Assembly (NCBI GenBank): GCA_029259725.1
Contig: JAJDER010000144.1
Span: forward strand, 1 to 49,240
Direction: 5' to 3'
Source of the DNA: Planctomycetota bacterium
Lineage (GTDB): Bacteria > Planctomycetota > B15-G4
DNA: 49,240 nucleotides
Each line of letters starts with the position of its first letter. The stretch's first letter is position 1. A program made the position numbers and the translations under genes. A model generated the notes under the pieces. It worked only from the letters and a program-made list of their open reading frames with translations. It was not told the origin of the DNA and did not search any database. Positions 42,601 through 49,240 of the stretch are shown here, piece by piece.

Positions 42601-43528
42601 AGCCGTGGTGGGCGGCAACGTGGAGACCAGCCAGCGTGTCGTGGACGTGTTGCTCGGCGCGCTCGGGGAACTCGCCGCCTGCCAGGGCACGATGAACAAC
42701 ATCACGTTCGGCGACGAGACCTTCGGCTACTACGAGACGATCTGCGGCGGGGCCGGCGCCGGGCTCGGCTTCGATGGCGCCGACGCCGTCCACACGCACA
42801 TGACCAACACGCGCCTCACCGATCCCGAGATCCTGGAGCAACGTCACCCCGTGGTGCTGCGCGAGTTCTCGATCCGGCGCGGCTCCGGTGGGCGCGGGAC
42901 CTGGCACGGTGGGGACGGCGTGGTGCGGCGCATCGAGTTCCTGCGCCCGCTGACCACCTCGGTGCTGGCCGAACGCCGGTTGACCGCGCCCTTCGGCCTG
43001 CGCGCCGAGTCCGGCCACAAGGGCGAGCACGAGGTCACCGCCACCACGCTCTTCCTGGCGACGCCGGGCGGGGGCGGCTTCACCCCGGACGCCGAGCAGT
43101 GGGCGACGATGTCGCCGGCCCTGGCTCGGCGCGTGTTCCGGCAGGACCGCTTCGAGGGTTCCACGGAAGCGATCTGCGTGGACCACGAGCGGGCGCGCCT
43201 GCTCGTGGTCCACAGCTCGCGCGTCGAGGCGGCGCAGGCCGCCGCCCGGGCGGCTGGGTGCGACGTCCTGCACCGTTCCCGGCCCGGTGACCCGACCTGG
43301 CTCGACGAGGCGGGCAGCGCCGACCTCTCCACCGACCTGCCGCGCTACGAAGTCGTCGAGCCGTCCCCGCAAGGTCTCGTCGTCACGCGTCGCCCGGCCA
43401 GCCTCGGCTTCGCCCCCGACGACGTGGCGCTGCTGCTCGTGGGTGGGAACGCACCCGTGTTCCTGGAGCCCCACCGTCGCAACGCGCCCGACTGTCGCTT
43501 CCTCCTCGGCGCCCGGCGACGGGGCTGA
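39644..43528 (+). CDS. Fused HyuA-HyuB 5-oxoprolinase/hydantoinase
   Basis: The 1294-residue protein has the single-chain layout of ATP-dependent 5-oxoprolinase. Residues 1-550 match the HyuA ATPase side ([12 protein letters not shown] phosphate loop, [47 protein letters not shown]). Residues about 664-1145 match HyuB ([69 protein letters not shown]). Between them an Asp/Leu/Gly/Arg repeat (about 554-583) is encoded by six 15-bp units. The last ~150 residues after TPGGGGF are not recognised and appear to be an added tail. It would open 5-oxoproline or a hydantoin with ATP. The exact substrate is not fixed by sequence. Confidence 0.9.
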   Translation: MGWRFLIDRGGTFTDVIARAPDGSLTVRKWLSRQPDGRDPVRCALAGHDVDDLRLGTTVATNALLERQGERVLLLTTRGFADLGEIGTQQRPDIFALQIRKRVPLHAHVIEIDERILADGTVERAPDVAALAAAVAGFDSVAVLFLHAWINPAHERLAGTIARAHGVRHVTLSHQVDPEIGAVARGDTTLADAYLTPLLARSLEQVRDLGTQVRFMKSSGGLADARHFSGKDAVLSGPAGGVVAVAEVAALAGVPSIIGLDMGGTSTDVCRFDGTFQRTYSSEVGGVHLRAPMLDVVTVAAGGGSILAHRDGRFVVGPESAGAEPGPACYGRGGPATITDANLVLGRIHRDHFPHLALDVEAARAALAVFGEPRAMAAAFVAIANENMAAAIRTISTARGQDARDDALCAFGGAGGQHACALARLLGMSQVLVHPLAGVQSAWGIGLADVVHHEVAPVIDGDVRFPDERAAAVLADQGFEDWQLRRSVDARYVGTDDVIVVPWSEDWPSAFTLEHERRFGFVKPDTATEIVAARVEAVGRGGDGSWPGAPRGAHAPGLDARGLDARGLDAPGLDTRGLDARGLQQPEVHEPEPDVAAEHGAAPVWRRGSLRPGARLRGPALITDDHATLVVDDGFELTVEATGLLRLRDRAAGGGTAVPSITAARDPMSLEVMSNRFMAIATQMGEHLRRVAHSTSIKERLDFSCALFDAEGGLVANAPHIPVHLGAMGETVRQLLERQQVLPGDAWLVNDPYHGGSHLPDLTVISPVFRDGARAFMVANRGHHADVGGPTPGSMPADSRSIDEEGVLFEGFLLVRDGRLREDELREAMQAAGVRNVPERLADLRAQIAANAAGARLLDELCEGLGTGVVRAWMGHVHDNAAEVMGDVVRSIREGSFEDGLDDGSRIAVSVRRETVGGDVRAIVDFTGTSPQQPGNRNAPRAVAVAAVLYVFRTLAKRPIPLNAGCLLPLEIRIPEGSLLDPRPPAAVVGGNVETSQRVVDVLLGALGELAACQGTMNNITFGDETFGYYETICGGAGAGLGFDGADAVHTHMTNTRLTDPEILEQRHPVVLREFSIRRGSGGRGTWHGGDGVVRRIEFLRPLTTSVLAERRLTAPFGLRAESGHKGEHEVTATTLFLATPGGGGFTPDAEQWATMSPALARRVFRQDRFEGSTEAICVDHERARLLVVHSSRVEAAQAAARAAGCDVLHRSRPGDPTWLDEAGSADLSTDLPRYEVVEPSPQGLVVTRRPASLGFAPDDVALLLVGGNAPVFLEPHRRNAPDCRFLLGARRRG
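41304..41393. repeat. 15-bp tandem repeat, 6 copies, in the oxoprolinase linker
   Basis: Six units of ACGCGCGGGGGCTCG type, 90 bases in all, encode [15 protein letters not shown] repeats between the HyuA and HyuB halves. Units two and three are identical, as are one and four, which indicates recent slippage or conversion. Confidence 0.9.
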
Positions 43529-43535
43529 GCTCAGC
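43524..43535. other. 12-bp palindrome joining two convergent stop codons
   Basis: GCTGAGCTCAGC is a perfect palindrome. Its TGA (43526-43528) ends the oxoprolinase and its TCA (43531-43533) is the stop of the M48 gene on the other strand. It is too short and loop-free to be a normal terminator. Confidence 0.6.
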
Positions 43536-44325
43536 GCTCCTCGTAGTACTCCATCGCTTCGGGCATCCACTCCTGCAGCTGCTCGATGCGGGTCGCGCTG
43601 GACGGGTGCGTCGAGAGGAACTCGGGCGGCGCCGCGCCACCCATCGCGCCCATGCGTTCCCACAGCCCGATGGAGGCGCGCGGGTCGTAGCCGGCCTTGG
43701 CCGCGAAGATCAGGCCGATGTGGTCGGCCTCGGACTCGTGGCTGCGCGAGAAGGGCAACATGATCCCGACCGTGCCCACGCCGGTGAGGGCCGCCAGCGC
43801 CAGGTTGCGATCGCCCGAGTCCATGTCGTTCATGCTCAGGCCGGCCACCAGCACCGCGCCACCGAAGGCCATCTCCTGGCTCATGCGCTCGCCACCGTGG
43901 CGTGCGATGGCGTGCGCGACCTCGTGCCCCATCACGATGGCCAGGCCGTTCTCGTCCTCGGTGATGGGCAGCAGGCCGGTGTAGACCGCACACTTCCCGC
44001 CGGGCAGGGCCCACGCGTTGGCCGTGGTCGCGTCGTCGATCAGGACGAACTCCCAGTCGAACTTGTCGGCCGGGTCGGGGGCGATTTCCTTGGCCGCCGC
44101 CGCCACGCGCAGGCCGATGCGCTGGACCATCTCGTACTCGGGGCCGCTGGTGACGAGCTTCGCGTCGGCCAGGGTCGCGTCCCAGGCCTCGTAGCCGAGG
44201 CTCATCTCGGACTCGAGCGAGTTCAGCGACAGCTGGCTACGGCCCGTGATCGGCACCGTGGAGCAAGCCGGCCCGAGCAGCGTGACCAGCAGGGTGAGCG
44301 GAACGAAGAGGCGGGACGTCGACAT
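43531..44325 (-). CDS. M48-family zinc metalloprotease, lipoprotein-like
   Basis: The 264-residue precursor starts with an export signal and probable lipid-attachment Cys (TLLVTLLGPACSTVPITGR). The CSTVPITGRSQL junction is typical of periplasmic M48 (LoiP/YggG, BepA-like) proteases. The zinc site HEVAHAIARH and the downstream Glu ligand in SHESEADHIGL are intact. AWALPGGKCAVYTGLL is the usual preceding strand. These enzymes cut damaged envelope proteins. ATG 44325 has GGAGGAG upstream. No TPR extension is present, unlike BepA. Confidence 0.92.
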   Translation of the reverse strand: MSTSRLFVPLTLLVTLLGPACSTVPITGRSQLSLNSLESEMSLGYEAWDATLADAKLVTSGPEYEMVQRIGLRVAAAAKEIAPDPADKFDWEFVLIDDATTANAWALPGGKCAVYTGLLPITEDENGLAIVMGHEVAHAIARHGGERMSQEMAFGGAVLVAGLSMNDMDSGDRNLALAALTGVGTVGIMLPFSRSHESEADHIGLIFAAKAGYDPRASIGLWERMGAMGGAAPPEFLSTHPSSATRIEQLQEWMPEAMEYYEER

Positions 44326-44497
44326 CGGGTTCTCCTCCGGTGGTCCGACACGCCGGCCGGGTGGGCGAACGGCGATCGGGGGACCCTCCAGTATGCGGAT
44401 TCGAGACGCCTTCCGCCCGCCGGTGCCGGCGCCCTCCACGGACGGGCCATGGCGTGCCCCGGCGCCGTGGTCGTGGCACACCTCGGACCCGGCGGGA

Positions 44498-44503
44498 TAG
44501 ACT
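44498..44503 (+). promoter_or_regulatory. Candidate -10 element of the small Cys-rich gene, near-leaderless
   Basis: TAGACT ends six bases before ATG 44510, with no Shine-Dalgarno between. The first sigma factor and kinase genes follow in the same direction. Confidence 0.4.
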
Positions 44504-44509
44504 CGCCCC

Positions 44510-44776
44510 ATGGCCTCCCACGCCGAAAGTGACAAGAGCGACAGGACCGCCCTGCGCAACCACCCGCGCTACGAAGCCGCGCTGGCCTCGGCGATGAACC
44601 GCGTCGGCCTGCCGGACTACGCCCGCTTCCAACTCGAGAAGATCCTCTCGGGCGAGATCGACGAGGCCAGCCTGCAGTGCTGCCACTCGGGTTGCGACCC
44701 CTGCAACGGCGACCTGCTCAAGTGTGTCGGGAAGGTCCGCGCCAAGCTGTCCCGCAAGCGCTTCTGGTTCTTCTGA
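44510..44776 (+). CDS. Small Cys-rich conserved-type protein
   Basis: The 88-residue protein has a helical N-terminal half (YEAALASAMNRVGLPDYARFQLEKIL) and a Cys cluster CCHSGCDPCNGDLLKC, five Cys and one His within 16 residues. This looks like a metal or Fe-S site. It ends in a basic, aromatic KRFWFF. The cluster and the high, even coding quality argue that it is real. It lies 18 bases before the ECF sigma gene in the same direction and may be co-transcribed. Function is unknown. Confidence 0.75.
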   Translation: MASHAESDKSDRTALRNHPRYEAALASAMNRVGLPDYARFQLEKILSGEIDEASLQCCHSGCDPCNGDLLKCVGKVRAKLSRKRFWFF

Positions 44777-44794
44777 GCCGCCCGGGAGCCTGAC

Positions 44795-45397
44795 TTGGAC
44801 ACGGCCACTGCCACGCGCATCGCCCGCCTGATCGAGGCCGGAGCGCCCGCCGCGGACGAGCTGTTGCCGCTGGTCTACGACGAACTGCGCGCCCTCGCGG
44901 CGAGCCACTTCCAGCGTGAGCGCGGCGACCACACGCTGCAGCCGACGGCGGTCGTGCACGAGGCGTGGATGCGCCTCGCGGACCTGACTCGGATCGACTG
45001 GCAGGGGCGCACCCACTTCCTGGCCGTCGGCGCCGTGCAGATCCGGCGCGTGCTCGTGGATCATGCCCGGCGGCGCGACGCCGCCAAGCGCGGAGGCCAC
45101 TGGCACCAGGTCACCCTCGGCGACGAGCTCTCGCCTTCCGGCGCGGGGCCGGTCGACCTGCTCGCGCTCGACGAAGCGCTCACCAAGCTGGGCGCCACGG
45201 ATCAACGCCAGGGCCGCGTGGTCGAGCTGCGCATCTTCGGGGGGCTGACCAACGAGGAGGCCGCCAGCGTGATCGGCATGTCGCCGCGGACTGCCGCGGG
45301 AGACTGGCGCATGGCCCGAGCCTGGCTGCGCCGGGAGCTGGGCGGCTCGACCAGGCGCGCCGGCGGCGACGAGGCTCCGATCGACCCGGACGCCTGA
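44795..45397 (+). CDS. ECF sigma factor, kinase-associated type (module 1)
   Basis: The 200-residue protein is an ECF sigma of the TIGR02999-like group common in planctomycetes. It has LLPLVYDELRALAASHFQRER, the hallmark HTLQPTAVVHEAWMRL, RRVLVDHARRRDAAKRGG, and region 4 RVVELRIFGGLTNEEAASVIGMSPRTAAGDWRMARAWLRREL. The start is TTG 44795 with GGGAG six bases upstream. The kinase gene begins 38 bases later. It is paralogous to the sigma at 48497, sharing the order of all these motifs. The kinase is the likely regulator, through phosphorylation. Confidence 0.92.
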   Translation: MDTATATRIARLIEAGAPAADELLPLVYDELRALAASHFQRERGDHTLQPTAVVHEAWMRLADLTRIDWQGRTHFLAVGAVQIRRVLVDHARRRDAAKRGGHWHQVTLGDELSPSGAGPVDLLALDEALTKLGATDQRQGRVVELRIFGGLTNEEAASVIGMSPRTAAGDWRMARAWLRRELGGSTRRAGGDEAPIDPDA

Positions 45398-45414
45398 GCC
45401 GCGCGCCCCGCTGC

Positions 45415-45420
45415 TAGGAT
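45415..45420 (+). promoter_or_regulatory. Candidate -10 element before kinase 1
   Basis: TAGGAT ends 15 bases before ATG 45436 in the 38-base gap after the sigma gene. It would give a leader of less than ten bases. The kinase may thus have its own promoter. Confidence 0.3.
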
Positions 45421-45435
45421 CGGCGGCGGGATCCC

Positions 45436-48400
45436 ATGAGTGACGGCCGCCACGAGCGCATCCGCGACATCTTCCTCGCCGCCTGCACACTGGCGGGCGA
45501 GGCTCGTCGGCGTCATCTCGACGAGGCCTGCGGCGACGACGGTGACCTGCGCCGCGAAGTCCTGTCGCTGCTCGAACACGACGAACAGGACGACGCGCTC
45601 CTGGCCACCCTCGAGGACGGCGGACCCGACCTGGGCGCGGTGGCGGCCGACATCGCCGCGGTGGCCGCCGATGCCGTCTCGGGCCTGGCCGACGGGCCCC
45701 TGCCGGAACAGCTGGGCCCCTACCGCGTGCTCGGCCTGCTGGGCGAGGGCGGCATGGGGCTGGTCTACCGCGCCGAGCAGGACAGCCCGCACCGCGAGGT
45801 CGCGCTCAAGGTCGTGCGCACGGCCTTGGCCGGGCCGCGGCTGCTGAGCCGCTTCGAGCACGAGGCCGAGACCCTGGGCCGGCTGCAGCACCCGGGCATC
45901 GCGCAGATCTTCGAGGCCGGTGTCGCCGAGACGGCTTCCGGCAGCGTGCCCTACTTCGCCATGGAGCTGGTCGACGGCACCACGCTGACCGAGTTCGCGG
46001 CCCACCACGACCTGGGCACGCGGCGGAGGCTGGAACTCATCGCGCGCATCGCCGACGCGGTGCATCACGCGCACACCAAGGGCGTCGTCCACCGTGACCT
46101 CAAGCCCGGCAACATCCTGATCGACGCGACCGGGCAACCCAAGGTGCTGGATTTCGGCGTGGCGCGCGTCACCGACGCGGACCTGCAGGCCGCCACCCTG
46201 CGCACCGACGTGGGCCAGATCGTGGGCACGCTGCCGTACATGAGCCCCGAGCAGGTCAAGGGCGACGGCGAGGCCGTGGACGCGCGCAGTGACGTCTACG
46301 CCCTGGGCGTCGTGACCTACGAGCTGCTCGCGGGGCGGCTGCCCTACGACCTCGGCCACGGCGGCGTGATCGAGGGCGCGCGCGTCATCCAGGAGGCCGA
46401 ACCGACGCCGCTCTCGGCGGTGCACAAGGTGTTCCGCGGCGACGTGGAGACCATCGTCGGCAAGGCGCTCAGCAAGGAACCCGAGCGCCGCTACGCCTCG
46501 GCCTCGGAGCTCGCCGCCGACATCCGCCGCTACCTCGCCGACGAGCCGGTCGCCGCACGGCCGCCCAGCGCGACGTACCAGTTCGGCAAGTTCGCGCGAC
46601 GTCACCGCGCGCTCGTGAACGGCGTGGCCACCGTGTTCGTGCTGCTCGTCGTGTCGCTCGCCGTGACCTGGTGGCTGCTGATGCAGTCCCAGCGCAACCT
46701 GGACAAGGCCGAGACGACCCAGGCCTACATGAGCAACATCTTCCGCTCGGCCGATCCGAACCGGCGGGGCCGCGACGCGCGCGTCGTCGACATGCTCGAT
46801 GACGCCGCGGCGGGGATCGACCACCGGCTCGCCGACAAGCCGGAAGTCGCCGCCTTCGTCAAGCGCTCCATCGGCATGACGTACTTCGGGCTCGGCCTGG
46901 GCGACGAGGCCCTGGTGCTGCTGCGCGAGTCCCATGCCCTGTACCTGACGGTGCTCGGCCTCGACGACCTCGAGACCGTGGCCGCCGAGAACGACCTCGC
47001 CACGGTGCTCGCCGCGCAGGGTGACGTGGTCGAGGCCGAGGCCATGCTGCGCCACGCGCTGCAGGTGCGCCGCGACGAACTCGGCCTCGATGCCCCGGAG
47101 ACGCTGCTGACCCAGGGCAACCTGGGCGGACTGCTGCTCGACCGCGGGGCCTTCGACGAAGCCGAGGTGCTGCTGCGGGATCGCGAGGTCCGGGAGATCG
47201 CCCTCGGCGGGCTGAGTCACCACAGCCTGGAGGCGCGCGCCGGCACCGCACGGCTGCTCGCGGCCCGCGGCCGACACGCCGAGGCCGAGGCGGCGTTCCG
47301 GGCCCTTCTCGACGACCGGCTGGAGGTGAGCGGTCTGGGCCACGAGGCCACCCTCTCGGCGCGCACCAACCTGGCCATGGTGCTGCTCGAGTCGGGCAAC
47401 CCCGGCGGCGCGCTCCCGCTGCTCGACCAGGACCTGGCCTGGTATCGCGAACGCGGCGGCGAGGACCACCCCGACACGTTGGCCACCCGCAGCCGCCGCG
47501 CGCTGGTCCTGCGCCACGTCGGACGCCGCACCGAGAGCCTGTCCGAGTTGCGCGACGTCTACGCGCGGCAGCAGGGCAGGGAGGGCGCGCGGGCCGGCAC
47601 GACGCTGGCCACCGGTCACCGCCTGGGCGTCGTGCTGCTCGAGGTCGGTGAGGTCGACGAGGCCGAGGCCGTGCTCGTCGACACCGTGGAGGGCATGCGC
47701 GCGACGCTCGGCCCGACCCACGCCGACACGCTCAACGGCATGTCGATGCTGGCCCAGACCTGGCTGCGGCAGAAGCGCACGACCGACGCCGAGACCCTGC
47801 TCGACGAACTCTGCTCGCCCGAGACCCAGGCCGCCCTGCCCCCGGGCCACGACACGCAACTGCTCTCGCTGCATGCCCTGGCCCAGCTGCGCCGCAGCCA
47901 GGAACGCACCGACGACGCCGAGCTGCTGCTGCGCCAGCTGCTGCAACTCTGCCGGGAACACCGCACGCCGACCCACGACTACACGCTCGCCACGCTCAAC
48001 AACCTGGGCAACCTGCTGCTGGACGCCGATCGCGTGGCCGAGGCCGAGCCCCTGCTCGGGGAAGCCGCGGACGGGCAGGTCGCGACGCGCGGGGAGGCCT
48101 CCGCCAACGCGGTCGTCGCCCGCAACAACCACGCCCTGGCCCTCGATCGACTGGGGCGCGATGCCGAGGCCGAGGCGGCCTGGGCCCGCGTGGTGGCCGG
48201 CCGCGAGGCCACCGTCGGGGCCGAGCACGAGAAGACCTTCGTGGCCCGGAGCCGTCATGCCGCCGCGCTGGGCCGCATCTCCCGCTACGACGAAGGCGAG
48301 AGCGAGGCCCGCGCCGCCTGCGAGGGCCTGGCACGGCTCGCCGGCGCGGAGGCACCCGAGACGCTCCGGGCGCGGGAACGCCTGGCCGATCTCTACGACG

Positions 48401-48441
48401 CCTGGGGCCGCCCCGAGGACGCCGCGGCATGGCGACCGTGA
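45436..48441 (+). CDS. Membrane Ser/Thr protein kinase with TPR repeats (module 1)
   Basis: The 1001-residue protein has a helical N-domain of about 90 residues (ERIRDIFLAACTLAGEARRRHLDEACG) that recurs in kinase 2. A Hanks-type kinase follows: LLGEGGMGLVYRA, K125 in VALKVV, HRDLKPGN with D221, DFG-type DFGVA at 239, and GTLPYMSPEQ in the activation segment. A transmembrane helix lies at about 392-415. The rest is a periplasmic-side array of TPR-like helix pairs (NLATVLAAQGDVVEAEAMLRHAL and similar). All catalytic residues are present. It likely senses an external or envelope signal through the TPR part and acts on the adjacent sigma factor; that target is inferred from position. Confidence 0.95.
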   Translation: MSDGRHERIRDIFLAACTLAGEARRRHLDEACGDDGDLRREVLSLLEHDEQDDALLATLEDGGPDLGAVAADIAAVAADAVSGLADGPLPEQLGPYRVLGLLGEGGMGLVYRAEQDSPHREVALKVVRTALAGPRLLSRFEHEAETLGRLQHPGIAQIFEAGVAETASGSVPYFAMELVDGTTLTEFAAHHDLGTRRRLELIARIADAVHHAHTKGVVHRDLKPGNILIDATGQPKVLDFGVARVTDADLQAATLRTDVGQIVGTLPYMSPEQVKGDGEAVDARSDVYALGVVTYELLAGRLPYDLGHGGVIEGARVIQEAEPTPLSAVHKVFRGDVETIVGKALSKEPERRYASASELAADIRRYLADEPVAARPPSATYQFGKFARRHRALVNGVATVFVLLVVSLAVTWWLLMQSQRNLDKAETTQAYMSNIFRSADPNRRGRDARVVDMLDDAAAGIDHRLADKPEVAAFVKRSIGMTYFGLGLGDEALVLLRESHALYLTVLGLDDLETVAAENDLATVLAAQGDVVEAEAMLRHALQVRRDELGLDAPETLLTQGNLGGLLLDRGAFDEAEVLLRDREVREIALGGLSHHSLEARAGTARLLAARGRHAEAEAAFRALLDDRLEVSGLGHEATLSARTNLAMVLLESGNPGGALPLLDQDLAWYRERGGEDHPDTLATRSRRALVLRHVGRRTESLSELRDVYARQQGREGARAGTTLATGHRLGVVLLEVGEVDEAEAVLVDTVEGMRATLGPTHADTLNGMSMLAQTWLRQKRTTDAETLLDELCSPETQAALPPGHDTQLLSLHALAQLRRSQERTDDAELLLRQLLQLCREHRTPTHDYTLATLNNLGNLLLDADRVAEAEPLLGEAADGQVATRGEASANAVVARNNHALALDRLGRDAEAEAAWARVVAGREATVGAEHEKTFVARSRHAAALGRISRYDEGESEARAACEGLARLAGAEAPETLRARERLADLYDAWGRPEDAAAWRP

Positions 48442-48459
48442 GGGGCCCTCGCCGCCGAC

Positions 48460-48488
48460 GTCACAGCCTTGGCCCGGCTCGGTATGGT
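48460..48488 (+). promoter_or_regulatory. Candidate promoter of sigma gene 2, near-leaderless
   Basis: GTCACA (48460-48465) and TATGGT (48483-48488) are 17 bp apart, four of six matches each to TTGACA and TATAAT. The -10 ends eight bases before ATG 48497. Confidence 0.45.
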
Positions 48489-48496
48489 CGTCGATC

Positions 48497-49033
48497 ATGA
48501 CGGACGATCCGATCCGCGACGCGGACGCCTACCTGCCCCAGGTCTACGAGCAGCTGCACGCGCTGGCCGAGGCCTTCCTCCGCCGCGAGCGTCCCGACCA
48601 CACGCTGCAGCCCACCGCGCTGGTCCACGAGGCGTACTTGCGCCTGGCCGACCAGGATCGGGCCCGGTGGAACGACGCCTCCCACTTCCAGGCCACGGCG
48701 GCCACGATGATCCGGCGCATCCTGGTGGATCATGCCCGCGGCCACAAGGCGGCCAAGCGCGGTGGCCACTGGCACCGCGTCACGCTGTCCGACCGCGCCG
48801 AGGGTGGCCCGGACGTCGACCTGCTCGAACTCGAGGAAGCCCTGCTCGAACTCGCCGCGCTCGACGAGCGCCAGGCGCGGGTGGTCGAGCTGCGCTTCTT
48901 CGGCGGCCTGGGCATCAAGGCAACCGGCGCGAGCCTGGGCGTGTCGCCGCGCACGGTGGACGGCGACTGGCGCCTCGCGCGGGCGTGGCTGCATCGGCGC
49001 CTCGGATTGAGCGGGGAGCCGGAACCGTCGTGA
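48497..49033 (+). CDS. ECF sigma factor, kinase-associated type (module 2)
   Basis: The 178-residue paralogue of the 44795 sigma has the same blocks in order: YLPQVYEQLHALAEAFLRRER, HTLQPTALVHEAYLRLADQD, RRILVDHARGHKAAKRGGHWH, and RVVELRFFGGLGIKATGASLGVSPRTVDGDWRLARAWL. No Shine-Dalgarno precedes ATG 48497; the candidate promoter ends eight bases upstream. Its stop overlaps the GTG of the next kinase as GTGA, tighter than the 38-base gap in module 1. Confidence 0.93.
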   Translation: MTDDPIRDADAYLPQVYEQLHALAEAFLRRERPDHTLQPTALVHEAYLRLADQDRARWNDASHFQATAATMIRRILVDHARGHKAAKRGGHWHRVTLSDRAEGGPDVDLLELEEALLELAALDERQARVVELRFFGGLGIKATGASLGVSPRTVDGDWRLARAWLHRRLGLSGEPEPS

Positions 49034-49240
49034 CGCCCGCCCCCTCCGCCGACGAGCCCCCCGCCGACAAGCTCGCCGACAAGCTCGCCGACGACGCCCA
49101 CCCCGACGCCCAGGCCGCTCGGGCGCGCCACCAGCGGGTGCGTGACGTGTTCGTGGCGGCCGGAGAACTCGACGGTACCGAGCGCGAGGCCTTCCTCGCG
49201 CGCACCTGCGGCGATGACGCCGAGCTGCGCCGCGAAGTCG
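49030..49240 (+). CDS. Ser/Thr kinase of module 2, N-terminus only (cut by window end)
   Basis: GTG 49030 overlaps the sigma stop as GTGA and the frame stays open to the window end (70 codons). After an Asp/Ala/Lys-rich lead with a 12-bp repeat, residues about 38-70 (RVRDVFVAAGELDGTEREAFL, then ARTCGDDAELRREV) closely match the N-domain of kinase 1. The kinase and TPR regions are expected beyond the window. Confidence 0.85.
   Translation, partial: MTPAPSADEPPADKLADKLADDAHPDAQAARARHQRVRDVFVAAGELDGTEREAFLARTCGDDAELRREV
49066..49089. repeat. 12-bp tandem repeat, 2 copies, in the kinase 2 N-terminus
   Basis: GACAAGCTCGCC is repeated twice perfectly, giving DKLADKLA. Confidence 0.7.

Noticed and set aside
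44474-44479. TGGCAC as a possible sigma-54 -24 element before the small Cys-rich gene.
   Set aside because: No TTGCA-like -12 element follows at the required spacing.
45202-48498. A 1098-codon minus-strand open frame over the kinase.
   Set aside because: The plus strand encodes an intact kinase with all catalytic motifs; the minus frame has none.
1-49240. CRISPR arrays, tRNA, rRNA, insertion sequences, integrases and attachment sites.
   Set aside because: No spaced direct repeats, no tRNA or rRNA signature, no transposase or integrase motif and no flanking inverted repeats were seen. The tandem repeats present are short, contiguous and in frame.

Overview
The window is a gene-dense, very GC-rich bacterial chromosome segment. 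No stretch of 300 bases lacks a gene; the longest gaps are 262 bp (16286-16547) and 238 bp (7757-7994). The gene content points to a Planctomycetota-type (PVC) bacterium. The evidence is a giant secreted protein combining a PVC-type dehydrogenase propeller, a CxxCH haem domain and DUF1080; tandem modules of an ECF sigma factor next to a Ser/Thr kinase with TPR repeats; system II cytochrome c maturation beside multihaem cytochromes; YHS proteins; and secreted proteins sharing a C-terminal domain. The lineage is an inference from gene families only. No rRNA, tRNA, CRISPR array, insertion sequence, prophage or replication origin was seen.

Layout. 1-6322 (minus): a respiratory operon resB-ccsA-membrane multihaem cytochrome, truncated at the window edge. 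6518-10146 (plus): mltA, a thioredoxin-like gene interrupted by one in-frame TGA, and a pseudo-metallopeptidase. 10174-16285 (minus): cell-surface genes (MBOAT O-acyltransferase plus SGNH partner, M43 metalloprotease, GT4 glycosyltransferase, tandem-YHS protein). 16548-24024 (plus): a lipid cluster with olsB-olsA (ornithine lipid), a DinB-like protein, an 875-residue fusion of alpha/beta hydrolase, DedA/VTT and ATP-grasp domains, a second PlsC acyltransferase and a GT39-type membrane glycosyltransferase. 24050-32298 (minus): a secreted repeat protein, the giant PVC dehydrogenase/DUF1080 protein, and an ECF sigma/FecR-like pair with a secreted hypothetical protein. 32388-39198: a polyphosphate and nucleotide-phosphate neighbourhood (sixA, ppk, GH26-like hydrolase, ppx, apaH). 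39207-44776: zinc-ribbon protein, a fused 5-oxoprolinase/hydantoinase, an M48 metalloprotease and a small Cys-rich protein. 44795-49240 (plus): two consecutive ECF sigma-kinase modules, the second cut by the window end.

Genes are tightly coupled. Four-base start/stop overlaps of ATGA, GTGA, TTGA and CTGA type recur. Several first-in-operon genes have a TAnnnT hexamer only 6-10 bases before the start codon, which suggests leaderless or nearly leaderless transcripts. Short in-frame tandem repeats (9, 12 or 15 bp units) occur in linkers, tails and signal peptides of at least eight unrelated proteins.

The strongest candidate for an undescribed system is the lipid cluster at 16548-24024, in which the three-domain fusion sits between ornithine-lipid and phospholipid acyltransferases. 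The second is the in-frame TGA with a SECIS-compatible hairpin in the thioredoxin-like gene at 7995-8882.
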